This document shows, piece by piece, positions 57,201 to 64,000 of a DNA stretch of 64,000 nucleotides. Positions within the stretch are counted from its first letter, which is position 1; every line of letters starts with the position of its first letter. The position numbers were made by a program, and so were the translations under genes. A model generated the notes under the pieces. It had not been told where the DNA came from, did no database searches, and worked only from the letters and a program-made list of their open reading frames with translations. The stretch is from Malania oleifera (lineage: Eukaryota > Streptophyta > Magnoliopsida > Santalales > Ximeniaceae), in NCBI RefSeq assembly GCF_029873635.1, contig NC_080418.1, positions 8,151,562 through 8,215,561 of the forward strand, read 5' to 3'.

Positions 57201-60200
57201 TTATCATTTGACACTGCACTTCTTATCTCTCTAGTGGATCTCCTTAATGGCATAGGTCGTTGAGGTGTTAAGAGTTTGTTCTTCTGGAATAATTTCTTGG
57301 ATGGGAGGTACTACGACATTGTCTTGAATTAATGTGTCTTGAACAGGGTCAAGAACAAAATCCTAATCAATGCCAACAACACCTGTGGGAATATCTACAT
57401 ATTCCTCTTCAAAGACAAAGTCCCTAATTATATCTCCCCCCGCAAACTTGACATTCTCAAAGAACCGGGCATTTCTTGACTCAAAAAACGACTTAGTTCT
57501 AGGATCATAAAATTTGTACCCCCTGGATTTTTCAGAGTACCCAATAAAATGACAACTCACCATCCTTGAATCCAGTTTCTTTTCATTGGGAGTATAAGGC
57601 CTTGCCTCAGCAAGACATCCCCAAATATGAAAGTGGTTTAGACTAGGTTTTTTACCTGTCCAAAGTTCATAAGGGGTTTTGGCAGTCGCTTTAGTTGGGA
57701 CTCTGTTAAGGATATATGCTGTAGTCTTAAGTGCTTCTCCCTAGAGTGATTCTGGCAAGGTGGAATGACTAATCATACTCCTCACCATATCCTTAAGCGT
57801 CCTGTTTCGTCTCTCAGCAACACCATTCATAGTGGGTGAACTTGGCATAGTGTACTGAGGGACAATACCACATTTCTCTAGGAATTTAGCAAACGGCCAT
57901 GGACGTTGTTCACCTGAACCATCATATCTACCATAGTATTCACCACCACGGTCAGATCTGATGGTTTTAATCCTTTTGTTGAGTTGAACACATCAGCTTT
58001 AAAGTTTTTGAACACATCCAGTGACTCTGACTTTTCATGAATGAGATATATATAGCCATATTTGGAAAAATCATCTATGAACGTTATAAAATATTGTTGA
58101 CCATTCCAAGCGACCATAGGGAATGGCCCTTGATTATCCGTATGTATAAGTTCTAAGTCGTCCAAGGTCCTATTGGCTTCAAATCTTCTTTTATTGGTTT
58201 GTTTTCCCTTAATACAATTTACACAAACATTAAAATTTGTGAAATCTAAGGGGTCTAGAATTTCGTCTGACATAAGTCTCTCTATTCTCCGTTTGGAGAT
58301 ATGACCTAATCTCTTGTGTCATAACATAGCTGAATTCTCCCCGGTTAATTTTCTCTTGGTACCACGTGTACTTAAATGCATGGATTCATTAAATGAGGCA
58401 ATTGTATCTATCATATAAAGATTATCATAACCTGATAAAGAACCAAAACCAACCAATTTTGAATCATGGAACAAAGTAAATTTTCCATTCTCAAATGAAC
58501 AATAGTAACCAAACTTGTCCAAAGCAGAAATAGAAATCAAGTTCCGTCTAAAAGATGGTACAATAAATGTTTCAACAAGATCCAAATAAAATCCAGTCTT
58601 TAACAATAATCTAAATAGTCCTATTGCCTCAACTTGAACTGTCTTGCCATCGCCCACATAGATGTATCTTTCAGCATTATTTGGCTTTCGGCAATTCAGG
58701 CAACCCTGCATAGACACACTGATGTGAGTGGTTGCACCAAAATCTATCCACCAAGTGTGTTCAGGTACCGAAATTAAGTTAACCTCATAACAAACCAGAT
58801 TAAGAAGCATACCTTTCTTAGCACGCCAGTCGTGATAGTTAATGCATTGCTTCTTCCTATGCTCTTCAACTCCGTAGAAGAAACAACCTGTACCTTCCTG
58901 TTCGGTCGGTTTCTTTTGCTGTTTCTTTTGAGGTGTTGTATCTACAGCAGTCTTATCCTTCTTCCTCTTCTTTCCTTTTTTTCCTTTGAAGGTCAAGGCT
59001 AGTTGAGCACTCGCTGCCTTATCTTGGTTAAGTCTTTCCTCTTCCTGTACACAGTGTGAGATGAGCTCATTCAGAGACCAAGTCTCTTTCTGACAGTTAT
59101 AGCTCACCTTAAACTGGCTAAACTGTGCCAGAAGGGATAATAATACCAAATGCACTAACAAATCCTCAGAGAGTTCAAGCTTAAGTGCTTTCAACTTAGA
59201 AACAAGATGAGACAGTTCTAGAATGTACTCCCTAATGTTAGCCTTACCTTTATACCTCATTGAAATTAGGCTTGTCAAGAGTGTACTAATTTCATACTTT
59301 TTATTCTTGACAAACCTCTTTTCAATGTTGGCAAGGAAATTTTTAACTGTAGTTATTTTATCAGACATAGTGCTCCTAAATGCTTCTGGAATGTCTCTCT
59401 TCATAATCATCATACACATGCGATTTGATTTCTCCCACCTTTCAAAGTCCCTTTTTTCATCAGAGGTAGTTTTGTCCGTAATAAGTGGGGAGAATCAACC
59501 CTTAATGCAAGGTCGAGGTCCATGACTCCAAGAACAATTAAAAGGTTCTCCTTCCATGACTTAAAGTTCGAGCCATTTAGCATAGGAATAGAATTGATGT
59601 TGGATGTGATATTAGCAGGTGTGATAGCTGAACCGAGAATAACAAACAACCATAAAAATTAAAGTAAGCTCATATAAATCCTGAACCAAAATTAAATTAA
59701 AAAAACAGGTAATTCTCATCTCAAGATATTGTGTACTCCATTAATATTTTATCTTTGGACAAACATATTAACTTGTAAGTGATATCTTGGTGCAGTAATC
59801 AAATGCTAATAATAAGAATATATCAAATAATAAATCTTCCTTTGGGCCGAATTATTATTCACATGTTAAATAGACCAAAAAATTATCACGCATTTATTAC
59901 CATAGGTGTGTGTGCAATTTTTGTCAAAAAATTTATCTTCGTTTAGGCCGATCATCTTTACATACGTTACGTTACACGCACACAAGCCGTTTATATTTTA
60001 AAATAAAATTGATTGCCACAAGAGTGGTCACTTTGGCGACTTATTGTTTTAATCAATTTCGTTTCAAAACATATATATGTCCTTAAAAAATATCCATATT
60101 TGAATTTATTTTATAACTTTATTCCTTTTTAAAAAACTGGTTAAAATTGGTCAAATATGGTCAAACTGGTCAAAATTGGTCAACCGGGTTGGGTTGACCG

Positions 60201-61665
60201 GGTCCAAGTTTGCTACGGGTTGACCAAGTTGGGTTTGCCCAACTTAGATCCTAATGCAACCCATGACACCCCCCCCCCCCCCCCCCACCTTAAAACCGTA
60301 TGGACCATCATTTGACCATCCTCTCTTAAAAATTGGGCCCAAACCCAATTTTAATTTGTTCGAATTTACTAAAAGATAAAGTAAAAATTCAAACCAAATC
60401 TTTATCTCAAAATAAAATGTTGGGCCATAATTTTAATTTGGTTTGAATTTACTAAAAATAAAACAAAAATTCAAACCAAATCTTTATCTCAAAATAAAAT
60501 AACTAAATTTAAATTTAAAATTTAAGCTGCAACAAAAATATCTTTCCATGGGTAAACAAGATCTGGCAATTTCTTAATTGAACTGAAGAGTTATTTTTTA
60601 TTTATTTTTTTAAATAACTCTATCAGCATGAAGACAACAGAGGCCAAACAAGAACATTTGTACGAATTGGATCCATATTCCAGAATGTGGGCAAACAAGA
60701 TCTAGCAGTTTCTTAATTGGAACTAAAGGACTGTTTTTAAAAAAAAAAAATAACTCTATCAACGTGAAGATAATAGAGGCCCAAACAAGAACTCCCTTTT
60801 AATTTGATTCAAATCAAATTAAACTTGAGAAACTATTTCCCAATGATTCAACATGAAGCTACTCTGATATCACTTGTTAGATCTTAAAAAATATTTCCTT
60901 TTGATTGATGAAAACCATCATCAAGTCAGAATCAGTCATGTCAAATCATCAAGAACATTAAATTAAATGCGGAAGCGTACCTGAATCCATAGCATTCCAA
61001 GATGTGTCGAATTGTGCGAATGGCCTTCCAGATCAACACGTAATATCTAGAGAATTCCTTTGGCATTCTCTGTATTCTCTCTGGCGATGGGATGACAAAA
61101 GAGAAATTTTGGAACCATTTGTGTGATCTGGGGATCATAACCACTATTTATATAACCGTTGGCCATATATGTGTATTTTCGTTTTCACCTATTATAATAA
61201 ATGGAAATTATCACTAAAGTATTTACACATTAAAGGTCCACAACCTATCAGATACATTAAAACCCATCATTATCCAAAATAACCGATCACTTTTAAATAG
61301 GGCCTATCCTTAGATAGTCCACAACACAATTGTTTAACATATAAGCCCATAATTGAATTTTGATCCAACATTCACTTCATGTGGTGGTGATGCATCATAC
61401 AAAACTTGGTTCTGTATAAGTGTGAGACAGTTCAATCATGAACTGCATTGTGGTAGTGATGATTCCTATACTTCCATTCAGAACTCACTTTCGGATAACC
61501 CACCTTGTTTTGGCTAAATTTGCTGTTCTTGGATGATGACAGATTTGTATTCTCGCCCTTTTTCAGTACCCTTGAGAAGTAGCTCCCACAAAGCACTGAT
61601 TTTGTATTGCAGCCTGCTATTCAGTGCCTGTCAAGAAATCTGACTCCCACTGCATCCACAAGGCT

Positions 61666-61702
<37 letters not shown>

Positions 61703-62044
61703 GGTGAGAGCAGATAATTAATAATTGAGAATCTACAAATGCGTTTTTGTTTTGAAAGTTTAACAAAGTATTACAGAAATTGTGCAATATTAGTCAGTGC
61801 TATCAACTGATCACGTGTGATTCTTTTGTGGGTTCTAGGAATTTCCAATACTGCAGGAACATTGGCTGCTATATTGGGGACAGTTGGAGCTGGTTTCTTT
61901 GTTGATCTGGTGGGATCATTCCAGGGGTTTCTCTTGCTTACATCTCTCTTGTATGTTCTTTCTGCACTTTTCTATGACTTCTTTTCTACTGGGGAGAGAG
62001 TCAATTTTGATGAAACAGGTGAGTCCCACCTATTGCCCCAATGA
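38845..62044 (+). CDS. PHT4;2: Plastid PHT4-family anion/phosphate transporter (ANTR3-like), 8 exons
   Basis: Exons: 38845-39294, 40359-40585, 40729-41086, 42250-42294, 42392-42538, 43050-43187, 43263-43296 and 61839-62044, all with GT/AG introns and continuous frame, giving 534 residues. Residues 1 to about 95 are rich in Ser, Arg and Pro like a chloroplast transit peptide. The rest is an MFS transporter with about 12 membrane segments: ALALCNADRVVMSVAIVPLS, SFLWGYLISPIAGGALVDYY, GIAEGVALPCMNNMVAR, WFPQTERSRAVGIAMGGFQL, NSMHSWGFFVILSWMPIYF, SIGFIGPGIALVGLT, EIAPQYSGVLHG and NTAGTLAAILGTVGAGFF. These match the PHT4 (SLC17-like) group, closest in my recollection to probable anion transporter 3, which moves inorganic phosphate across plastid membranes. 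I am sure of the family and less sure of the paralogue. No disabling change was seen. Intron 7 (18.5 kb) holds nested retroelements. Confidence 0.87.
40359..40585 (+). CDS. PHT4;2: PHT4 exon 2
   Basis: Begins SSFLWGYLISPIAGGALVDY and ends NNMVA plus two bases. It includes YYGGKRVMAWG, the MFS loop between segments 2 and 3. Acceptor GGCAG; donor AAG/GTATGG. Confidence 0.88.
40729..41086 (+). CDS. PHT4;2: PHT4 exon 3
   Basis: Completes the Arg of MVAR, then WFPQTERSRAVGIAMGGFQL, LSPILMSQGGLFGPFVIFGL and a central loop with ISKYELDYILNKR. It ends NSMHSW. Acceptor TTTTTTAG; donor TGG/GTATCT. Confidence 0.88.
41413..42038. mobile_element. hAT-like MITE in intron 3
   Basis: Left end AAGGAGTCGTTTGGTATCAC; the reverse complement of the right end is AAGAGCCCGTTTGGTATTGT. 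The interior is AT-rich with repeated GAAACAAAAATTAG-like words. The CGTTTGGTA end is typical of small plant hAT elements. The surrounding GAGCTTA/AAGCTCAAG-rich sequence (about 41250-41412 and 42039-42160) looks like a second element that it interrupts. Confidence 0.65.
42250..42294 (+). CDS. PHT4;2: PHT4 exon 4 (45 bp)
   Basis: Microexon-sized: GFFVILSWMPIYFNT. Acceptor ATATGCAG; donor ACG/GTAAGG. Confidence 0.86.
42392..42538 (+). CDS. PHT4;2: PHT4 exon 5
   Basis: VYHADLRQAAWFSAIPWSVM through LTRKIMQ, 49 codons. Acceptor CTGCAG; donor CAG/GTATGT. Confidence 0.87.
43050..43187 (+). CDS. PHT4;2: PHT4 exon 6
   Basis: SIGFIGPGIALVGLTTAKSA through HSGFLVNLQ, 46 codons. Acceptor CTCTGCAG; donor CAG/GTCAGT. 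Confidence 0.87.
43263..43296 (+). CDS. PHT4;2: PHT4 exon 7 (34 bp)
   Basis: EIAPQYSGVLH plus one base of Gly. Acceptor TACCAG; donor ACG/GTACTT. This tiny exon precedes the 18.5-kb intron. Confidence 0.84.
43379..44029. repeat. MITE left ends and L1 3' flank
   Basis: GACTGCAAATGAGCTAAGC (43380 onward) is an inverted match to GGTTCGTTTGCAGCC near 52953-52970, so a small element with GGCTGCAAACGAG ends has been opened by later insertions. GGGGCCCATTTAGT (43610) pairs in the same way with ACTAAACGGACCC near 52623-52636. An A14 run lies at 43667-43680. Confidence 0.45.
44822..45139. mobile_element. Mutator-type MITE with ACCTCCCCTGAGGTT repeats
   Basis: Flanked by a perfect 9-bp duplication TTTTTGTAA (44813-44821 and 45140-45148). 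The left end GGGCAAAAGACACTAACCTC pairs with the reverse complement of the right end, GGAAAAAAAACACTCACCTC. The interior has about five ACCTCCC(C/T)TGAGGTTT units about 30 bp apart in the left half and the inverse units (GGGGAGGTCTGTGGC, GGGCAGGTCTTTGGC) in the right half, so the whole element can fold back. Confidence 0.82.
46161..49375 (-). mobile_element. Near full-length RTE LINE inserted in the L1
   Basis: Flanked by CTGTCCAGGAAAACGAAT (46143-46160) and CTGTCCAGGAAAATGAAT (49376-49393), an 18-bp duplication with one mismatch. At the left is its 3' tail (AATGTTGTTG and TTGGTTTTGTTG on the minus strand). At the right is the 5' UTR (GGTTGCGTCAGGTAGCTGAC). The apurinic endonuclease appears as LKETKWVSEKAREI and NIISAHAPQVSLAENLKKQL (49071-48748) and VGDLNGHIGRN with MSTCFKKR (48741-48535). 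RT shows VHQKSTLSFYLFF (about 47080). At 3.2 kb it is of normal RTE length, but frameshifts and stops disable it. Confidence 0.82.
52401..52984. repeat. MITE right ends beside the L1
   Basis: AT-rich sequence with ACTAAACGGACCC at 52623-52636 and GGTTCGTTTGCAGCC at 52955-52970, the inverted partners of ends near 43610 and 43380. They frame the L1 and indicate it inserted into older small elements. No gene. Confidence 0.45.
52990..53490 (-). repeat. 3' LTR of the intronic Copia
   Basis: Plus-strand ends TATTAGATCTT (mutated TGTTAG) and TTTTGATCCAACA, 501 bp, about 94 percent like its partner at 60875-61370 by eye. A polypurine tract (AAGTGGGAGAT on the minus strand) abuts at 53491. Confidence 0.88.
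53959..54399 (-). pseudogene. Copia RNase H, 3' part
   Basis: DFAGCRDSMKSTSGYIFLL, TGGAISWKSAKQSLIASST, AAEYIACYGASNHGIWLRNF, FCDNKSAALYSNN, STKSKHIDIKFLVVKERVQ and VDPLTKGLLPRQFHEH are the normal Copia RNase H and C-terminal blocks. The 5' part continues beyond the solo LTR from 56053. It degrades the RNA strand of the RNA-DNA hybrid. Confidence 0.85.
54405..56047 (-). repeat. Sirevirus solo LTR within the Copia RNase H
   Basis: Plus-strand ends TGTTGGAAGTCCC and AAGGCTAACA, 1643 bp, with a perfect target duplication CCTGA (54400-54404 and 56048-56052). It has the family's AGGGGGGGGGGTGAATAGAC near its 3' end, a CTACGTCTATGCCTTAGCACC segment like the other Sirevirus LTRs, and only two weak palindromes (TTCGTCGACAAAA and TTCGTATACGAGG near 55091-55128). 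Confidence 0.85.
56053..57120 (-). pseudogene. Copia reverse transcriptase
   Basis: MNKQIKSMKGNDVWDLVPLP, IGCKWIFKTKRDSEGNVERY, KARLVAKGFTQKEDIDYKET, HQMDVKITFLNGNIDETIYM and LKKSIYGLKQASR (57091-56672), then, after a break, YKYIFLVLYVNDILLASNN-like, LGEASCVLAIQIHRD and LSQKSYIEKVLKRYDM (56626-56216). The catalytic YVDD reads YVND, losing an essential Asp, so the enzyme would be inactive even without the stops. Confidence 0.85.
57121..58318 (-). pseudogene. Copia integrase
   Basis: Pre-integrase and core pieces: NFNVCVNCIKGKQTNKRRFE, LELIHTDNQGPFPMVAWNGQ, YFITFIDDFSKYGYIYLIHE (58273-57878), then a frameshift in the RSDRGGEYYG region near 57950. C-terminal parts include FHIWGCLAEARPY-like (about 57620) and VSCHFIGYSEKSRGYKFYDP (57563-57363). 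Several stops. Confidence 0.8.
58319..59649 (-). pseudogene. Copia gag and protease
   Basis: The gag start MFVILGSAITPANITSNINS with IPMLNGSNFKSWKENLLIVL and MDLDLALRVDSP lies at 59649-59410. After a break, MCMMIMKRDIPEAFRSTMSD, LISMRYKGKANIREYILELS and ELISHCVQEEERLNQDKAAS run with a Lys-rich stretch to a degenerate zinc knuckle (GCFFYGVEEHRKKQCINYHD). The protease shows HTWWIDFGATTHISVSMQGC, in which the usual DSG(A/C) is DFGAT, so the catalytic triplet is changed. Confidence 0.83.
59650..60874 (-). other. Copia leader with primer binding site
   Basis: Non-coding leader between gag and the 5' LTR. On the minus strand GTGATATCAGAGT (60873-60861) is one base from TGATATCAGAGC-type tRNA-Met primer sites and abuts the LTR. 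A C19-like run lies near 60270-60290, TGGTCAAA/TTGGTCAAC words repeat near 60140-60235, and an imperfect duplication (AAACAAGATCTRGCARTTTC) occurs at about 60555 and 60693. Confidence 0.6.
60875..61370 (-). repeat. 5' LTR of the intronic Copia
   Basis: Plus-strand ends TGTTAGATCTT and TTTTGATCCAACA, 496 bp, the partner of 52990-53490. A TATA-like ACTATTTATATAACC (61142-61156) is conserved in both copies. Confidence 0.88.
61671..61699. repeat. (TG)n microsatellite
   Basis: About 14 TG units in intron 7, 140 bp before exon 8. Confidence 0.9.
61839..62044 (+). CDS. PHT4;2: PHT4 exon 8, last exon
   Basis: Completes Gly then ISNTAGTLAAILGTVGAGFF and LLLTSLLYVLSALFYDFFST, ending after GERVNFDETG with a short tail and TGA at 62042-62044. 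A strong donor ACAG/GTGAGT at 62018 could instead splice to an AG at 62268, replacing the last nine residues by a longer tail. Confidence 0.83.
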
Positions 62045-62420
62045 TATCAATAACAACATAATATTAGCATTTGGACTGCCGAGTAGGACTGTTAGTTTCC
62101 TGTTCGATATTTTGAGTCATTCGTGGAAGAAAGAAGGGGAGAAGCCCCTCCATGTAACTTTATTTCCTGATGGACTGATCGGAAAATTGTTTCACAATGC
62201 TGCAGCTGCTTCATAAACCAGATTTGAAAGAATGCCTATTCCATGATGATGAACATTTCCAATTGCAGAAGCAAATGCAGTGATGAATCCTTGGCATATT
62301 TGGGTCGGAAATCCCCGCCATGCTGAGGTTTTACTCTTTATTTTTTTTCTTGGGACTGAAAAATGAGAATGTATTATTGTATAAATTGTAGTGGAGATGA
62401 TTATTAAAATAAATAAAGTC
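62045..62420 (+). terminator. PHT4 3' UTR with polyadenylation signals
   Basis: Follows the stop codon. Overlapping AATAAA words lie at 62408-62413 and 62412-62417, suitable for cleavage near 62430. The region also contains the possible alternative terminal exon beginning at 62269. Confidence 0.5.
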
Positions 62421-64000
62421 ATACTGGGGACGTCTCCACTTCTGGCTACTCGCAGAAGAAGAACAAAGTTAGTTTTGGGTGATTCAAGGGTTTGAAAATA
62501 TCAGTTGGAAGTGGTGTTAACATCTTAGTTTCATCTGTGTATAAAGCAAAAAATACTATTTTCGCTGCTCATGTTGTGAGATGTAGGTCAAAACTAACCA
62601 CTAAGAGTTCCCGTTTTCAGAAGCACTGTTTCTGTTGCAGTTTGTCAAAAGCAGCTTTTGCTTGTATGTAATTGGGCTAGCTATGGTCCTTGGGGAGGGC
62701 TCGAGCCACACAGGCTATATTCATACATGGTCTGCATCCCGCAAGCACGAAGTATTATTATTCATGCATGCTTTCTACCATGTGAAACTAACAAAAACTG
62801 TTAAATCATTCCCTTGGTTTGAAGAGAAGATTTGGTTTTAAGAATGAAATGAAATAAAACAAATATGTAAAAATTAATTTTTAAGTTTGGGTTGATTCTA
62901 TTTGATTTCTTTGTTTTTTTTTTTTTTTTTTTTCTTTTTTGAAACGAACGTGTAGTTAATTTACTCTTGCAGTGCTTCTATTAGATTTTCTCAGAATACT
63001 TCTTTTCAAGAAAGTGGCAGGAAGAATTGCTTGCGAGAAATATTTACAAGTTTTTTTTTTTGTTTTTTTGAATTCTTGATATCTTTATTAAATGGAATTA
63101 ATCTTTTATCAGAGAGGGTTGTTCACACTCAATCCTTGGAACAATTGGGAGTGTATTCTTACAAGTCTTTTTTTTTTTTTTTTGAATTCTTGATGCTTTC
63201 TTCATTTCAATATTTCCTATAATATGGAAGGCCAAGGCTCCCTCAAAAATTAAGGCTCTCATTTGGTTGATTTTATTTAATAATTAAATACTAATAACTT
63301 GTTGCAAATCAAAGATATTTAAAGGTTCTTTTTTCTTAATATTCGTGTGCTCTCTTTCAAGGACTTCGAGACAGTATCGTCTCTATTGAGAATTCCACTT
63401 GTGAGTTAGTCTCACATTAAAAAATTAGAGTGCATGATAGGTGCTATATACATGGTTGAGCTTAAAATTCAATAGGCTTAACCTTTTGGGTCAAGTTGGT
63501 GTACACTTATGTGTATCAAGCCCATCCATGGACTCTTCCGGTCCTAACAATCTCTTTTTACATAACAACACTGCATGGAGGATTTAGGATAAATTGTTTA
63601 GTATTTTTGTGGGAAAGTTGGGTCAGCCCTGTATTAGTGGAGGATTCAGCATTTGATTCAAATGTTGTTTTTCTTTGTTAGTTCCAGTAGCCTTATTTAG
63701 TGGTGCGTGGAGAGCATAAACAAAAAGAAACAGTACTGAAGACGTGAATGATCATCCCTTTTCCTAAACTTTTTAGCATAGGTGCAGGAGTGAGACTTGT
63801 TGTATTTTATAGATATTTTATTCTTTATTACTCTCTGTTTTTTTCACGTGCATTCATGTATCGGTTGTCACTCTTCTTCTCCTCCTCCTCTTTCTTTTCT
63901 TTTTATTTAATAAGTTTGTTTACTTCTTAATGATACTCCTATAGGCTATAGTATTTGAGGATGGACTTAATTTGCATGTTAAAAGTTCTATACAAAAATT
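62421..64000. other. AT-rich downstream intergenic DNA
   Basis: T-rich runs (62919-62941, 63051-63068 and 63168-63183) and no recognisable gene, RNA or transposon protein. GAATTCTTGATRYY after a T run occurs twice (63070 and 63184), a local duplication. Confidence 0.45.

Larger units (their letters stand above)
52990..61370 (-). mobile_element. Copia LTR retrotransposon in intron 7
   Basis: LTRs at 60875-61370 (5') and 52990-53490 (3'), target duplication TTCAC (52985-52989 and 61371-61375). The internal region runs minus strand: leader, gag (59649 on), protease, integrase, RT, RNase H (to 53959). A Sirevirus solo LTR (54405-56047) splits RNase H. Each pol segment has stops, so the element is inactive. 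I do not assign the Copia lineage. Confidence 0.88.
43297..61838 (+). other. PHT4 intron 7, 18.5 kb, filled with nested elements
   Basis: Bounded by donor GTACTT and acceptor GGTTCTAG. It holds MITE ends, an L1 LINE, an RTE LINE inside the L1, a Mutator-type MITE inside the L1, a Copia retrotransposon and a Sirevirus solo LTR inside the Copia. All coding elements are on the opposite strand to the gene. Clearly intronic non-element DNA remains at about 43297-43378 and 61376-61838. Confidence 0.82.

Noticed and set aside
60140-60235. TGGTCAAA/GGTCAACC repeats in the Copia leader as another GTCGAC-type array
   Set aside because: The words lack the GTCGAC core and lie in the leader rather than upstream of a TATA box.
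63031-63930. Phe/Ser-rich ORFs near the right end
   Set aside because: Driven by T-rich DNA; no motif, no context.

Overview
This is plant nuclear DNA: AT-rich, intron-containing, and dominated by nested LTR retrotransposons, LINEs, a large Mutator-like DNA transposon and small inverted-repeat elements. Families recognised include Sirevirus-type Copia, a plant Ty3/Gypsy with a CCHC gag, plant RTE and L1 LINEs, and a chloroplast-targeted PHT4 anion transporter. Together they point to a flowering plant, probably a woody eudicot; the species cannot be named from sequence alone.

Host genes are few. (1) At 1317-1472 (+) there is one 3' exon of a hotdog-fold acyl-CoA thioesterase; its 5' exon is not in the window. 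(2) From 38845 to 62044 (+) there is a structurally intact eight-exon gene for a plastid PHT4-family (MFS) anion/phosphate transporter. All exon junctions keep frame with GT/AG sites. Its seventh intron is about 18.5 kb and is filled with nested elements.

Layout. 1-3797: AT-rich DNA, a TRIM-like relic, the thioesterase exon and a MITE. 3803-12943 (-): a decayed Sirevirus with target duplication AAATC, an extra ORF between pol and the 3' LTR, and a truncated 5' LTR. 13162-15995 (+): 5' part of a second Copia (LTR, primer site, hairpin-rich leader, gag, protease start), interrupted by a solo LTR. 15996-22423 (-): 3' LTR and non-coding end of another Sirevirus, interrupted by a Gypsy solo LTR that itself holds an RTE LINE tail. 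22424-28998 (+): a pol-deleted Gypsy holding a Sirevirus solo LTR. 28999-38699: a 9.7-kb MULE inserted in the second Gypsy LTR, carrying a MuDR-type transposase and a plant-mobile-domain (MAIN-like) gene, both broken. The MULE ends about 145 bp before the transporter start codon. Intron 7 then holds an L1 LINE (-) split by an RTE LINE and a MITE, followed by a Copia element (52990-61370, -, target duplication TTCAC) split by a Sirevirus solo LTR. 62045-64000: 3' UTR and intergenic DNA.

The pattern most worth attention is that clusters of short palindromes centred on GTCGAC sit just upstream of a TATA-like box in LTRs of several unrelated families (Sirevirus, another Copia, Gypsy). A further copy of the array sits inside a Sirevirus, in front of its extra ORF. 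Other unusual features are the MULE that pairs a transposase with a PMD gene and ends in an exact 93-bp hairpin-bearing tandem array, and a non-coding block shared between Sirevirus tails and that MULE. I found no undescribed enzymatic system; the novelty candidates are regulatory and transposon-architecture features. Element and exon boundaries were read by eye, and outer limits given without a target duplication are approximate.
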